Origin: Treponema_I sp045597345
GTDB taxonomy: Bacteria > Spirochaetota > Spirochaetia > Treponematales > Treponemataceae
Direction of reading: 5' to 3'
Length of the DNA: 17,439 nt
NCBI GenBank assembly: GCA_045597345.1
Contig: JAZLJW010000086.1
Span: forward strand, 1-17,439
Shown here piece after piece: positions 7,356 to 14,217 of the stretch. The position numbers and the translations under genes were made by a program. Within the stretch, counting starts at the first letter, position 1, and every line of letters begins with the position of its first letter. The notes beneath the pieces are model-generated. The model saw only the letters and a program-made list of their open reading frames with translations. It ran no database searches and was not told where the DNA came from.

Positions 7356-8495
7356 TTATTCAAAGCGTGCTTTTACTGTTTCCAGATGTTTGATGACCGG
7401 CAGGTGCTGGGGGCAGATACCTTCACACTGACCGCAGCCGATACAGTCACTGGCTTTACCAAAGTTCTTTGCTACGTTGTCGTAGTATTCGCGCTGTGGA
7501 GTCCAGCCCCGTTTTCCTTCCGGGTCTTCCTTTACATCGGCGTTGTACAGGGCAAAGTATTTCGGGATGGCGATTTTGCTGGGGCAGCCGTCGGTACAGT
7601 AAGAACAGCCGGTGCAGGGAATTGATGAACTGCTTGCCAGAATGGCGCGTACCTGATTAACAGCGTTCCGTTCTTCTTCTGTCAGCGGTTTGAATTCCTT
7701 CATGAAGCTGGTGTTGTCCGCAACCTGTGCTTCAGAGTTCATGCCGGAAAGTACCATCCGCACGTTTTTGTGGCTCTTGGCAAATCGGATTGCGTAAGAA
7801 GCAACACTGGCTTCCAGATTAAGCTTTTTGTAAATGGCTTCTGCTTCCGGCCCGATGTTGATCAGGGTTCCACCTTTTACCGGTTCCATAACGATAACCG
7901 GTTTATTGTGTTTTTCTGCAACTTCATAACACTTTCTGGACTGAACGGCAGGGCTTTCGTAATCAAGATAGTTAATCTGCAGCTGCACGAACTCAAATTC
8001 AGGGTGTTCTGTCAGTACTTTATCCAGCAGTTCCGGAGTATCGTGGAACGAGAACCCGATGTGTTTTGCAAGCCCTTTTGCTTTCTTGTCCTTAATCCAG
8101 CTGTAGACATCAAGACGGTCATATACTTCAATGCTGTGAACGTTGATATCGTGAATCAGATAGTAATCAAAAAAATCAACGCCGGTTTTTTCCAGCTGGG
8201 CGTTGAACACCTTGTCGCAGTCTTCTTTTTCCTTGATGAAACCGGAATGCAGTTTTGTGGCCAGAGTAAAGGCATTTCTGGGGTAGCGGTTTACCAGTAC
8301 TTCTTTTACGGCATTTTCGCTCTTGAATCCACAGTACATCCAGGCAGTATCAAAATAGGTGAATCCATTTTCAATAAAAGTGTCTACCAGCTTTTTGGTC
8401 AGTTCAATGTCAATGTCATCACTGCCGGCAACAGAAGGAAGACGCATCATCCCGAATCCTAAGGGAAGTGCGTTGTTAAAAACTTCTTCAAACAT
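7356..8495 (-). CDS. Aldo/keto reductase with C-terminal 2x[4Fe-4S] ferredoxin domain
   Basis: A 379-residue protein. Residues 1-275 form an aldo/keto reductase barrel with the catalytic tetrad visible as D49 and Y54 (FDTAWMY), K81 (LATKL) and H115 (YLIHDI). The last ~90 residues carry two ferredoxin-type cysteine clusters, C294/C297/C300/C304 and C351/C354/C357/C361. Such fusions are common in anaerobes and may link carbonyl or alcohol redox chemistry to ferredoxin rather than only NAD(P)H. The substrate is unknown. The open frame runs 30 codons further upstream to 8585, but family sequence starts at MFEEVFNNALPLGFGMMRLP, and the extension crosses the promoter. An AGGAG site lies 13 nt before the chosen ATG, rather far. 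The GH5 gene begins 36 nt downstream on the same strand. Confidence 0.9.
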   Translation of the reverse strand: MFEEVFNNALPLGFGMMRLPSVAGSDDIDIELTKKLVDTFIENGFTYFDTAWMYCGFKSENAVKEVLVNRYPRNAFTLATKLHSGFIKEKEDCDKVFNAQLEKTGVDFFDYYLIHDINVHSIEVYDRLDVYSWIKDKKAKGLAKHIGFSFHDTPELLDKVLTEHPEFEFVQLQINYLDYESPAVQSRKCYEVAEKHNKPVIVMEPVKGGTLINIGPEAEAIYKKLNLEASVASYAIRFAKSHKNVRMVLSGMNSEAQVADNTSFMKEFKPLTEEERNAVNQVRAILASSSSIPCTGCSYCTDGCPSKIAIPKYFALYNADVKEDPEGKRGWTPQREYYDNVAKNFGKASDCIGCGQCEGICPQHLPVIKHLETVKARFE

Positions 8496-8533
8496 AGCGT
8501 TACTGAAACTCCTTGCTATTCTAAAGTGAGGGT

Positions 8534-8539
8534 AGTATA
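8534..8539 (-). promoter_or_regulatory. Likely -10 box for the aldo/keto reductase gene
   Basis: TATACT on the minus strand would start transcription near 8527, leaving a leader of about 30 nt that contains the AGGAG site. A perfect TTGACA lies only 10 nt upstream, too close to act as its -35 for the main sigma factor. Confidence 0.45.
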
Positions 8540-8632
8540 GCATATTTTGTGTCAATAGCCTGTGATTATCCGAAAAATGAGTCAATTGCCTCGATAAGGA
8601 CTTTGTTACGGAGATACAATGAGCAACACTTT

Positions 8633-9430
8633 TTATTTCTTAGCCAGCTGCGCTTCCAGTTCAGCGATGCGAGCCGCTTGGAATTTCAGCTGCTCTTCTT
8701 TTGCTTTCAGTTCAGCTTCGTCCAGTTTGCGTTGTTCTTCGCGGCCTTTTTCCATACCGCGTTTTTCACCGCGGGCTTCACCGCGTAATTCTGCCTGGTC
8801 TAACATGGTACCCATAACTGAACCTCCTGTGCTATCGCCTTTAATCTGGCAAACCCGGTCTTTTAATGGAGAAGTGCTCATGGTACTGCTTTTGGTGCAG
8901 TGAAAATCTTTCATCAGCTGACCCACCTGGTCTTCTCCAGTCCATTCGCCGTTTACATATAGTATATGGAGTCGGTCGTGAAATGGCAAATACTGGTCAC
9001 CACACAGGACAAACCGTTCAACCGGATACAGCGCTTGGTTTTCATGCCAGTAATCGTGCTCGGTAATGAAAATGATGTATGTTTCGGGCAGATTTTCGCC
9101 GAAAACACCTGGATTCTTCACGTTGGCGTCAAGAACAGAACCGTTGCGGCGGGCCCGTTTGGGCTTGGCACCGCGATTATCGCGCTGCACTTCAATGTTG
9201 TACTCTTTGCCGTTATCATCAACTGCCATAATATCAAGCCGTGCAGTCTGACCGTGCAGGTTGGGCAGTTCTTTCTGGCCTTCTGCTTTCAATACTTTAA
9301 GATCTTTGTTGAGCAATATCTTCAAAATATACTCAACACATTCATTCTGGCCGGCAAGGCATGTGGTCATGAACACATCATCGAACAGACACATGTCTTC
9401 CAGCGGTTTACCGAATTTTTCATTTGCCAT
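8633..9430 (-). CDS. Rpn-family PD-(D/E)XK nuclease / transposase-like protein
   Basis: A 265-residue protein of the recombination-promoting nuclease (Rpn/YhgA, PDDEXK_2) type. It starts with KPLEDMCLFDDVFMTTCL and contains the nuclease core ARLDIMAVDDNGKEYNIEVQ, with D66, E80 and Q82 as the D...ExQ active-site set. The frequent YPVERFVLCGDQYLPFHDRLHILYVNG region follows. The last ~55 residues are highly charged (RGEARGEKRGMEKGREEQRK and onward), probably a coiled coil, and are often variable in this family. Such genes are typically scattered in many copies per genome and may act in DNA turnover, recombination or phage defence. A strong GGAGGTG site precedes the ATG at 9430, so the longer frame to 9529 is not used. 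Confidence 0.88.
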   Translation of the reverse strand: MANEKFGKPLEDMCLFDDVFMTTCLAGQNECVEYILKILLNKDLKVLKAEGQKELPNLHGQTARLDIMAVDDNGKEYNIEVQRDNRGAKPKRARRNGSVLDANVKNPGVFGENLPETYIIFITEHDYWHENQALYPVERFVLCGDQYLPFHDRLHILYVNGEWTGEDQVGQLMKDFHCTKSSTMSTSPLKDRVCQIKGDSTGGSVMGTMLDQAELRGEARGEKRGMEKGREEQRKLDEAELKAKEEQLKFQAARIAELEAQLAKK

Positions 9431-9439
9431 GGGGCACCT

Positions 9440-9453
9440 CCGTAATGCTACGG
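9440..9453 (-). promoter_or_regulatory. Small hairpin overlapping the rpn ribosome-binding site
   Basis: On the minus strand CCGTA (9453-9449), a 4-nt loop GCAT and TACGG (9444-9440) can pair. The final GG is also the start of the GGAGG ribosome-binding site, so folding would hide part of it. A five-pair stem is weak and could be chance. Confidence 0.3.
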
Positions 9454-9597
9454 TATAGTTATTAGCCTCGAAATGAAAAAAAATTGCAGGATACGCAAAA
9501 AAAAGTTGCTGAATGCTGCTCAGTAACAAGAGTGTAGATGAATTTTCACACGGAAAGTGTCGCCATCACACGAATTACTGTTTTTATAACATTTTAC

Positions 9598-9626
9598 TTG
9601 CATTCTGAAAGTTTTATGAGTATACT
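9598..9626 (+). promoter_or_regulatory. Strong promoter of the fucose-isomerase-family gene
   Basis: TTGCAT (9598-9603), an exact 17-nt spacer and TATACT (9621-9626) form a near-consensus sigma-70 promoter. Transcription would start near 9633 and give a leader of about 90 nt ending in a GGAG ribosome-binding site before the ATG at 9724. Confidence 0.75.
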
Positions 9627-9627
9627 T

Positions 9628-9665
9628 TGCGTGTACGTACACGCGTTGCGCGTGCACGTGCACAT
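9628..9665. repeat. Tandem perfect palindromes at the transcription start
   Basis: GCGTGTACGTACACGC (9629-9644) and GTGCACGTGCAC (9652-9663) are both perfect palindromes, directly after the -10 box. The whole tract is alternating purine-pyrimidine, 9628-9646 and 9647-9665, with a single phase break. It lies over the expected start site, so it may be an operator for a dimeric repressor, a leader hairpin pair, or a Z-DNA-prone segment. The rest of the 293-nt gap 9431-9723 shows the rpn leader and nothing else clear. Confidence 0.7.
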
Positions 9666-9723
9666 CGATGGCGCGGTTGGGAGCGCTGCGGTGAACACAT
9701 TCATTTCAATATTGGAGACCAGT

Positions 9724-11232
9724 ATGGATAAAATGACCAACATCCCAGACGTAAAACTGGGTATTATCGCTGTAAGCCGCGACTGCTTTGTTATTTCTCT
9801 GTCAGAAAAACGCCGCGCAGCTGTTGTAAAAGCTTTCGCTGGAAAAGGCGAAATCTATGAAGCAAAAACAACTGTAGAAAACGAACTGGATATGCTGAAG
9901 GCTGTTGATGAAGTAACAAAAGCCGGATGTAACGCCCTCGTTGTATTCCTGGGTAACTTTGGACCAGAAACTCCAGAAACCCAGATTGCACAGAAATTCG
10001 ACGGACCATGTATGTTCGTTGCAGCTGCAGAAGAAAGCCAGAATGACCTGATTAACGGTCGTGGTGACGCTTACTGTGGTATGCTGAACTGTTCATACAA
10101 CCTGAACCTGCGCAAAATTCCTGCAATCATTCCTGAATATCCTGTTGGAACTGCAGATGACATTGCCAACATGATCGTTGACTTCATCCCGGTTGCCCGC
10201 ACCATCATCGGTCTTAAAAACCTTAAGATCATCACCTTCGGACCTCGCCCACAGGACTTCTTCGCTTGTAACGCACCTATCAAAGCTCTGTATGACATTG
10301 GTGTAGAAATCCAGGAAAACTCAGAACTGGACCTGCTGGTTGCTTACCGCAAACACAAGGACGACCCACGTATTGCTGATGTTGTTAAAGACATGGCAGA
10401 AGAACTGGGCGTAACCGGTAACAACTATCCTGAACTGCTGCCACGTATGGCTCAGTTCGAACTGACCCTGCTGGACTGGATTGAAGCAAACAAAGGCTGC
10501 AAAAAATACGTTACTCTGGCAGACAAATGCTGGCCTGCATTCCCAGAAGAATTCGGATTTGAACCTTGCTATGTAAACAGCCGTCTGGCTACCCGCGGTA
10601 TCCCAGTTGCCTGTGAAGTAGATATCTACGGTGCTCTGTCTGAATACATCGGTACCTGTGTTTCTGGTAAACCTGTTACCCTGCTGGACATCAACAACTC
10701 TGTACCAGCTGACATGTACGAAGAAAGCATTAAAGGTAAATGCGACTACGACTACAAACTCAATGATACCTTCATGGCATTCCACTGTGGTAATACTCCA
10801 TTCTGCTGCCTGAACAAAGCATGCAACCCTGGTGTAAAATATCAGCTGATTCAGCATCGTCTGCTTGAACCAAAAGATTCTGAACCAGACTTTACCCGTG
10901 GTACTCTGGAAGGCGATATCGCTGCCGGCGACATTACCTTCTTCCGTCTGCAGACTACTCCAGACACCCGCCTCCAGGCATACGTTGCCCAGGGTGAAGT
11001 TCTGGACGTTGCTACCCGTTCATTCGGTGGTATCGGTGTATTTGCAATTCCTGAAATGGGTCGCTTCTACCGCCACGTTCTGGTTGGTAAACAGTACCCA
11101 CACCACGGTGCAGTTGCATTCGGTCACTACGGAAAAGCTCTGTGGACCGTATTCAAGTTCCTGCAGGTTCCAGATGTTGCATACAACCAGCCTGCTGGTC
11201 AGCTCTACAAAGACGAGAACCCCTTCGCTTGA
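9724..11232 (+). CDS. L-fucose/L-arabinose isomerase family protein
   Basis: A 502-residue soluble protein with the overall plan of the fucose/arabinose isomerase superfamily. E298 in VACEVDIYGALSEYIG and D322 in TLLDINNS are 24 residues apart, the same spacing as metal ligands E337 and D361 of E. coli FucI. A C-terminal histidine pair (H460/H461 in YPHHGAVAFGH) could supply the third ligand. The enzyme would interconvert an aldose and ketose (fucose, arabinose or similar). Codon choice is strongly biased (CTG, GGT, GTT, AAA, GAA, AAC), unlike its neighbours, which together with a near-consensus promoter and a strong terminator suggests very high expression. The frame extends upstream to 9538 but would run through the promoter. 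ATG 9724 has a GGAG site. It stands alone as a single-gene transcript. Confidence 0.83.
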   Translation: MDKMTNIPDVKLGIIAVSRDCFVISLSEKRRAAVVKAFAGKGEIYEAKTTVENELDMLKAVDEVTKAGCNALVVFLGNFGPETPETQIAQKFDGPCMFVAAAEESQNDLINGRGDAYCGMLNCSYNLNLRKIPAIIPEYPVGTADDIANMIVDFIPVARTIIGLKNLKIITFGPRPQDFFACNAPIKALYDIGVEIQENSELDLLVAYRKHKDDPRIADVVKDMAEELGVTGNNYPELLPRMAQFELTLLDWIEANKGCKKYVTLADKCWPAFPEEFGFEPCYVNSRLATRGIPVACEVDIYGALSEYIGTCVSGKPVTLLDINNSVPADMYEESIKGKCDYDYKLNDTFMAFHCGNTPFCCLNKACNPGVKYQLIQHRLLEPKDSEPDFTRGTLEGDIAAGDITFFRLQTTPDTRLQAYVAQGEVLDVATRSFGGIGVFAIPEMGRFYRHVLVGKQYPHHGAVAFGHYGKALWTVFKFLQVPDVAYNQPAGQLYKDENPFA

Positions 11233-11238
11233 TGTTGT

Positions 11239-11340
11239 CGGCGCGTAAGGTTGTTCAGAATCAACCGTCATGCTGAACTTGTTTCAGCATCTCATGTATT
11301 TGTAGATTCGGAACCAAGTTCGGGATGACGAATTGCGCCG
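11239..11340. repeat. Imperfect inverted-repeat (REP/MITE-like) element
   Basis: Two 27-nt arms, 11266-11292 and 11304-11330, are inverted copies with 22 of 27 matches around an 11-nt centre. A short outer pair, CGGCGC (11239-11244) and GCGCCG (11335-11340), flanks them. The left arm can also form its own hairpin, ATGCTGAA/TTCAGCAT. The core resembles dispersed intergenic repeats I recall from other bacterial genomes, in which CGTCATGCTGAAC-type and GGGATGACG-type ends alternate; that is recollection, not a search. Confidence 0.65.
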
Positions 11341-11369
11341 GGATAACAGATTCCGGTGGCATGACACTT

Positions 11370-11406
11370 AAAAGACCGCCTGTACTTTCAGGCGGTCTTT
11401 TTTTTT
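11370..11406 (+). terminator. Strong intrinsic terminator after the isomerase gene
   Basis: A perfect 13-bp stem, AAAAGACCGCCTG (11370-11382) with CAGGCGGTCTTTT (11389-11401), closes a 6-nt loop TACTTT and runs into a tract of nine or more T. The -10 box of the next gene begins 3 nt after the last T. Confidence 0.92.
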
Positions 11407-11408
11407 GG

Positions 11409-11414
11409 TATACT
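11409..11414 (+). promoter_or_regulatory. Likely -10 box directly after the terminator
   Basis: TATACT is followed by six bases (GCTTCT) and the ATG at 11421, predicting a leaderless mRNA. The spacer and any -35 (weak TTTCAG at 11386-11391) would lie inside the terminator hairpin, so terminator and promoter overlap. Confidence 0.55.
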
Positions 11415-11420
11415 GCTTCT

Positions 11421-12281
11421 ATGACTACAGAACAGCTGTCTAAAGAAATATATTCCCGCTATGGTGCAGTTCGTCGCGCCCGCGGCATTTACTTATATAC
11501 TGAAAAAGGTGTTCGCCTTACAGACTGCTATCTTGACGGTGGCAGGGCAATCATGGGATATGGCACCGGTAAAGCCCGCACCCAGTTTAAGGATACCTTT
11601 GAGCGCGGTGCCAACGGTGTGTACGCAAGCGGATTTGAAAGCCGTTTGATAACTGCCGTTCGTCATCTTCTTCCCGGGTGTTATTCAGTAATCCGCTGGT
11701 GGAATGATGAAACCATTGCCGGTGCACAGATGCTTTCCGGCGGAGAATCCGATGCTGTTCTCTGGCGTCCATTTCTGGATTTCGCTGCAGCATCAGAAAA
11801 AAATATTGCAGGCTATCCTGTTGCAACCATGCAGTGGCCGCTTGCTGCTACCCTGGATCAGCTTCCTGATGTGGTGCAGCTCATTCCTCCATTCAGTTGG
11901 GCGGGGCTTCCCCGTATATATGCATTCAAAGTTCCTGCCGGTGCGCATATCACTATTCCGGCTTCTGATGTAGTCGCTTCCCCGCTTCTTGTGGCCATGG
12001 CACGTGCATTTTCTGACCTGAAATCATTTCTTGCAACATACACTGATGACGACTTTGCCCGCAACACCCGTGCCTTGCAGCCCTGGTTTACCCGTAAAGG
12101 TCCCTGGCTGTTCTATACTGCAGATTCAGCGCAGTATGACAATCTGGTACTTGCAGCCCTTGATGCTGGTATTGTCCTGCCCCCGGAATCAGTTGAACCT
12201 GCTGTCGTTCCATTCCGTGCCAATCCCGGCGATTTGAAAAAACTTTCTTCGACGGCGGCTTCTTTGGGAGTAACTTTGTGA
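11421..12281 (+). CDS. Shrunken class-III-aminotransferase-like protein, function unknown
   Basis: A 286-residue soluble protein. Its N-terminus, YGAVRRARGIYLYTEKGVRLTDCYLDGGRAIMGYG, resembles the start of class-III (glutamate-1-semialdehyde type) aminotransferases. IPASDVVASPLLVAMARAFSDLKSFL and the end GIVLPPESVEPAVVPFRANPGDLKKLSS resemble their C-terminal small domain. The central large domain with the PLP lysine is largely missing, since relatives have 420-450 residues. It is therefore probably not a working transaminase; I infer a derived binding or structural role. No Shine-Dalgarno precedes the ATG at 11421, but TATACT lies 6 nt upstream. An in-frame extension to 11325 crosses the terminator and is rejected. 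It overlaps the next gene by 4 nt (GTGA), so they are co-translated. Confidence 0.68.
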   Translation: MTTEQLSKEIYSRYGAVRRARGIYLYTEKGVRLTDCYLDGGRAIMGYGTGKARTQFKDTFERGANGVYASGFESRLITAVRHLLPGCYSVIRWWNDETIAGAQMLSGGESDAVLWRPFLDFAAASEKNIAGYPVATMQWPLAATLDQLPDVVQLIPPFSWAGLPRIYAFKVPAGAHITIPASDVVASPLLVAMARAFSDLKSFLATYTDDDFARNTRALQPWFTRKGPWLFYTADSAQYDNLVLAALDAGIVLPPESVEPAVVPFRANPGDLKKLSSTAASLGVTL

Positions 12282-12577
12282 GTTCTCCAGTCATCATAAC
12301 AGCGGTTATTCGCCTTCTTGTCGGCGGATTTGCTGCATTTTTTGCTATCCTCCTTTTACCGCGAATCCGCAATGCTGCCTGGATTTGTGTTATTTCCGGT
12401 GTCATCATCACCTATGCTGGTATTGTGTACGACATGCTGATACTTTTTGGTGTCATCGGTGGTACTGAAATGATGATTATGGATATTTCTGTATTACCGC
12501 TTCTTTTTGAATTATTGCCGCTGGTGCTGTACTGCTTGGGATTCATTATTACCATATTGCATCGACGCCAATATTGA
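12278..12577 (+). CDS. Small membrane protein with GTG start
   Basis: A 99-residue protein with three or four hydrophobic segments (about residues 5-28, 33-55 and 70-93) and a short basic end HRRQY. I do not recognise a family. It starts with GTG, which overlaps the stop codon of the preceding gene (GTGA), and has a GGAG site 9 nt upstream inside that gene. Coupling to the aminotransferase-like protein suggests the two work together, perhaps at the membrane. Confidence 0.68.
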   Translation: MSSPVIITAVIRLLVGGFAAFFAILLLPRIRNAAWICVISGVIITYAGIVYDMLILFGVIGGTEMMIMDISVLPLLFELLPLVLYCLGFIITILHRRQY

Positions 12578-12584
12578 TTTCTGG

Positions 12585-12613
12585 TTTAAAACTCAAATTG
12601 TCTGTGGTATACT
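12585..12613 (+). promoter_or_regulatory. Promoter of the second membrane protein gene
   Basis: TTTAAA (12585-12590), 17-nt spacer and TATACT (12608-12613). Transcription would begin near 12620, leaving a leader of about 25 nt that contains the GGAG site used by the ATG at 12645. Confidence 0.55.
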
Positions 12614-12644
12614 TACAATAACTTAATTACTTATGGAGAGTTTT

Positions 12645-13136
12645 ATGGCAGCTTCAAAAAAATCGGCAGGAATGATTGTTACTCAGGTTGCAGTTGTTAT
12701 TTTCCTTATTGTTATGGGTATTATGACGTTGCAGCTTAATTCAAGCTCGACAGGATGGACAGGCTTTGATAATGTACTTGGTTCTGCAAAGGCTGGAATA
12801 AACGGTAATGAAATCGCCAGTGCGGTATACAGCCTTTTTGGGGTAAAAAGCCCTGTTGCTAAACCGGTCATCATTGTTCTTGGTATCTGCGAAATCATTG
12901 GTGGTGCATTCCTCTGTATTAATCTCTTTATTAGCACCGGTAAACTGGAAAATCTTTTCCTGGTTGTTATTCTGGTAATGTGGTGTGTAGTAGTTGTTCT
13001 TGTAGATTTTGCAGGAAAAAATGGCATTTCAAGTGTTGACTGGAATTCTATGGGGTCTATTCTTTCTTATCTGAAGGGACTTTCTGCACATCTTCTGGTA
13101 CTTGGTGCTCTTTTTACTGTAATGGAAAGACACTGA
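12645..13136 (+). CDS. Four-helix membrane protein of unknown function
   Basis: A 163-residue protein with a short basic start (MAASKKSAG) and four predicted membrane helices, near residues 10-30, 70-95, 102-122 and 145-160. Between the first two is a polar, Ser/Gly/Asn-rich loop of about 40 residues, probably outside the cytoplasm. I recognise no domain. I choose the ATG at 12645 over the in-frame one at 12633, because GGAG (12635-12638) is well placed for the former and nothing precedes the latter. It has its own promoter and a terminator right after it, so it can be made independently of the upstream pair. Confidence 0.7.
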   Translation: MAASKKSAGMIVTQVAVVIFLIVMGIMTLQLNSSSTGWTGFDNVLGSAKAGINGNEIASAVYSLFGVKSPVAKPVIIVLGICEIIGGAFLCINLFISTGKLENLFLVVILVMWCVVVVLVDFAGKNGISSVDWNSMGSILSYLKGLSAHLLVLGALFTVMERH

Positions 13137-13160
13137 TATCGGTTAATTTCAGTAAAGGTA

Positions 13161-13190
13161 TTAACCCAAAGGGAGATAATCTGATATACT
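13161..13190 (+). promoter_or_regulatory. Candidate tRNA-Arg promoter inside a terminator
   Basis: TTAACC (13161-13166), an 18-nt spacer and TATACT (13185-13190) lie 27 nt before the tRNA. The -10 overlaps the loop and the first two bases of the right arm of the preceding terminator hairpin. The -35 is weak. Confidence 0.45.
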
Positions 13191-13208
13191 CTCTTTGGGT
13201 ATTTTTTT
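13164..13208 (+). terminator. Intrinsic terminator after the membrane protein gene
   Basis: ACCCAAAGGGAG (13164-13175) pairs with CTCTCTTTGGGT (13189-13200), with one G-T pair, around a 13-nt loop. Seven T follow at 13202-13208. Confidence 0.8.
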
Positions 13209-13216
13209 GCCCAGCT

Positions 13217-13290
13217 GGTCCAATAGCTCAGATGGATAGAGCGGCTCCCTCCTAAGGAGCAGGTCGCACGTTCGACTCGTGTTTGGATCA
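13217..13290 (+). tRNA. tRNA-Arg, anticodon CCU
   Basis: A complete 74-nt cloverleaf. The acceptor arms GGTCCAA and TTGGATC pair with one G-U, with discriminator A. The D arm is GCTC/GAGC. The anticodon stem GCTCC/GGAGC holds the loop CTCCTAA, giving anticodon CCU. The T arm is GCACG/CGTGT with loop TTCGACT. The 3' CCA is not encoded (CAA follows) and must be added by enzyme. It reads AGG codons. Confidence 0.97.
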
Positions 13291-13294
13291 CAAT

Positions 13295-13335
13295 AAAAAG
13301 GGGATGTCTGCATGATGTAAGACATCCCCTTTTTT
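13295..13335. terminator. Bidirectional terminator between tRNA and hydrolase gene
   Basis: AAAAAGGGGATGTCT (13295-13309) pairs with AGACATCCCCTTTTT (13320-13334) around a 10-nt loop. T tracts follow on both strands, so it can end the tRNA transcript and the convergent hydrolase transcript. Confidence 0.9.
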
Positions 13336-13346
13336 AGAAAAACTGC

Positions 13347-14186
13347 TTAGAAATTATAGTACACGCCCTGTTTTGCAAATCCTATAAACCCATCTTCGAC
13401 TGGATTAAAGTCGCGCCAGTTGTCTCCGTAATGGCAGAGTAACGTTTTTTTCTTAATTCCCGGGGGAAGGGTAGTCAGCTCCTGATAACTGGCATGTACT
13501 CCGCCTTTGTACAGCTGGCAATCATGAATAATGCATTCTATAGTTGGATACTTCTGCAGCAGCCAGGTCAACAGCTCGGGATCAAAGCGGGTATCACTGG
13601 TAAAGAGAATCCGCTCGTCAATAAGCACTCCAGTACTGTAAAACGTGTTATTCCAATCAGGGATATCGCTTTCCATATGTTTGGTACGGAAGATTTTCAG
13701 GTTAATGCTCTCACACCAGGTTTCTGACAGGGGGCGTGGTTCATTACACAGAATTTGAGGTTTTACCTGAGTAAAATAATCTTCAAACTCCAGTGTACCG
13801 CCGGTAAGACTCTCTCCGTAAGTCTGCCCGCCACTCAATGAAAAATCCCACAGTATTGTTTTGTAGTCATCATCAATGTACATTACCGGTTTTCTGTTGG
13901 AAACATAGCGTCCCATAAAAGCCATTTCTTCCAGACCGCCAATATGATCTGCATGTGAATGGGTGACCAGAATGTTCTGAATCTGAGTAATAACACTGCC
14001 GTATTGCCACAAGGCATGAGAACAAATGGTACCACAGTCAATAAGGAGATGATCAGTTCCCTTTATTACCAGTAGGTTTGTCTGGTAGTGTTCCCGGGAA
14101 AACGCACTTCCAACACCCACAAAAAACAAAGACAAGTTACCGTCATTTGTTAATGTTAAGCTTCCGTGAGGTGGGGTGATGTGCAT
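13347..14186 (-). CDS. Metallo-beta-lactamase-fold hydrolase, RNase Z-like
   Basis: A 279-residue protein with the metallo-beta-lactamase metal motif THSHADHIGG (H76, H78, D80, H81) after the strand LLIDCGT. Further ligand candidates are H170 (RTKHMESD), D198 (FTSDTRFD) and H252 (LLCHYGD). The order and spacing match the RNase Z / ElaC branch and related phosphodiesterases, so an RNA, cyclic nucleotide or similar phosphodiester substrate is plausible; the longer exosite arm of true RNase Z is not obvious. The start at 14186 has an AGGAG site. The frame upstream to 14255 is basic, Cys/Arg-rich and overlaps the leader hairpins, so I reject it. It follows the phosphatase gene after 175 nt and seems to have its own promoter. 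Confidence 0.85.
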   Translation of the reverse strand: MHITPPHGSLTLTNDGNLSLFFVGVGSAFSREHYQTNLLVIKGTDHLLIDCGTICSHALWQYGSVITQIQNILVTHSHADHIGGLEEMAFMGRYVSNRKPVMYIDDDYKTILWDFSLSGGQTYGESLTGGTLEFEDYFTQVKPQILCNEPRPLSETWCESINLKIFRTKHMESDIPDWNNTFYSTGVLIDERILFTSDTRFDPELLTWLLQKYPTIECIIHDCQLYKGGVHASYQELTTLPPGIKKKTLLCHYGDNWRDFNPVEDGFIGFAKQGVYYNF

Positions 14187-14217
14187 ATGTTCTCCTATAA
14201 AGCTTCTGCGGCAGCGG

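Noticed and set aside
7770..8462. Long plus-strand open frame of 230 codons
   Set aside because: It lies fully antisense to the aldo/keto reductase, whose catalytic and iron-sulfur motifs are intact. The antisense protein is Phe-rich and has no recognisable domain.
8540..8556. TTGACA next to TATACT as a full sigma-70 promoter
   Set aside because: The spacing is 10 nt, far short of the 16-18 nt needed, although the -10 alone may still be used.
8496..8585. 30-codon extension of the aldo/keto reductase
   Set aside because: It crosses the TATACT promoter box and has no family similarity; the reductase fold starts at MFEEVF.
9538..9723. Longer N-terminus for the isomerase gene from ATG 9538
   Set aside because: The extension runs through a TTGCAT-N17-TATACT promoter and the palindromes. 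ATG 9724 has a GGAG site and family-like sequence starts there.
10321..10857. Minus-strand open frame of 178 codons
   Set aside because: Antisense shadow of the isomerase gene, produced by its strong codon bias.
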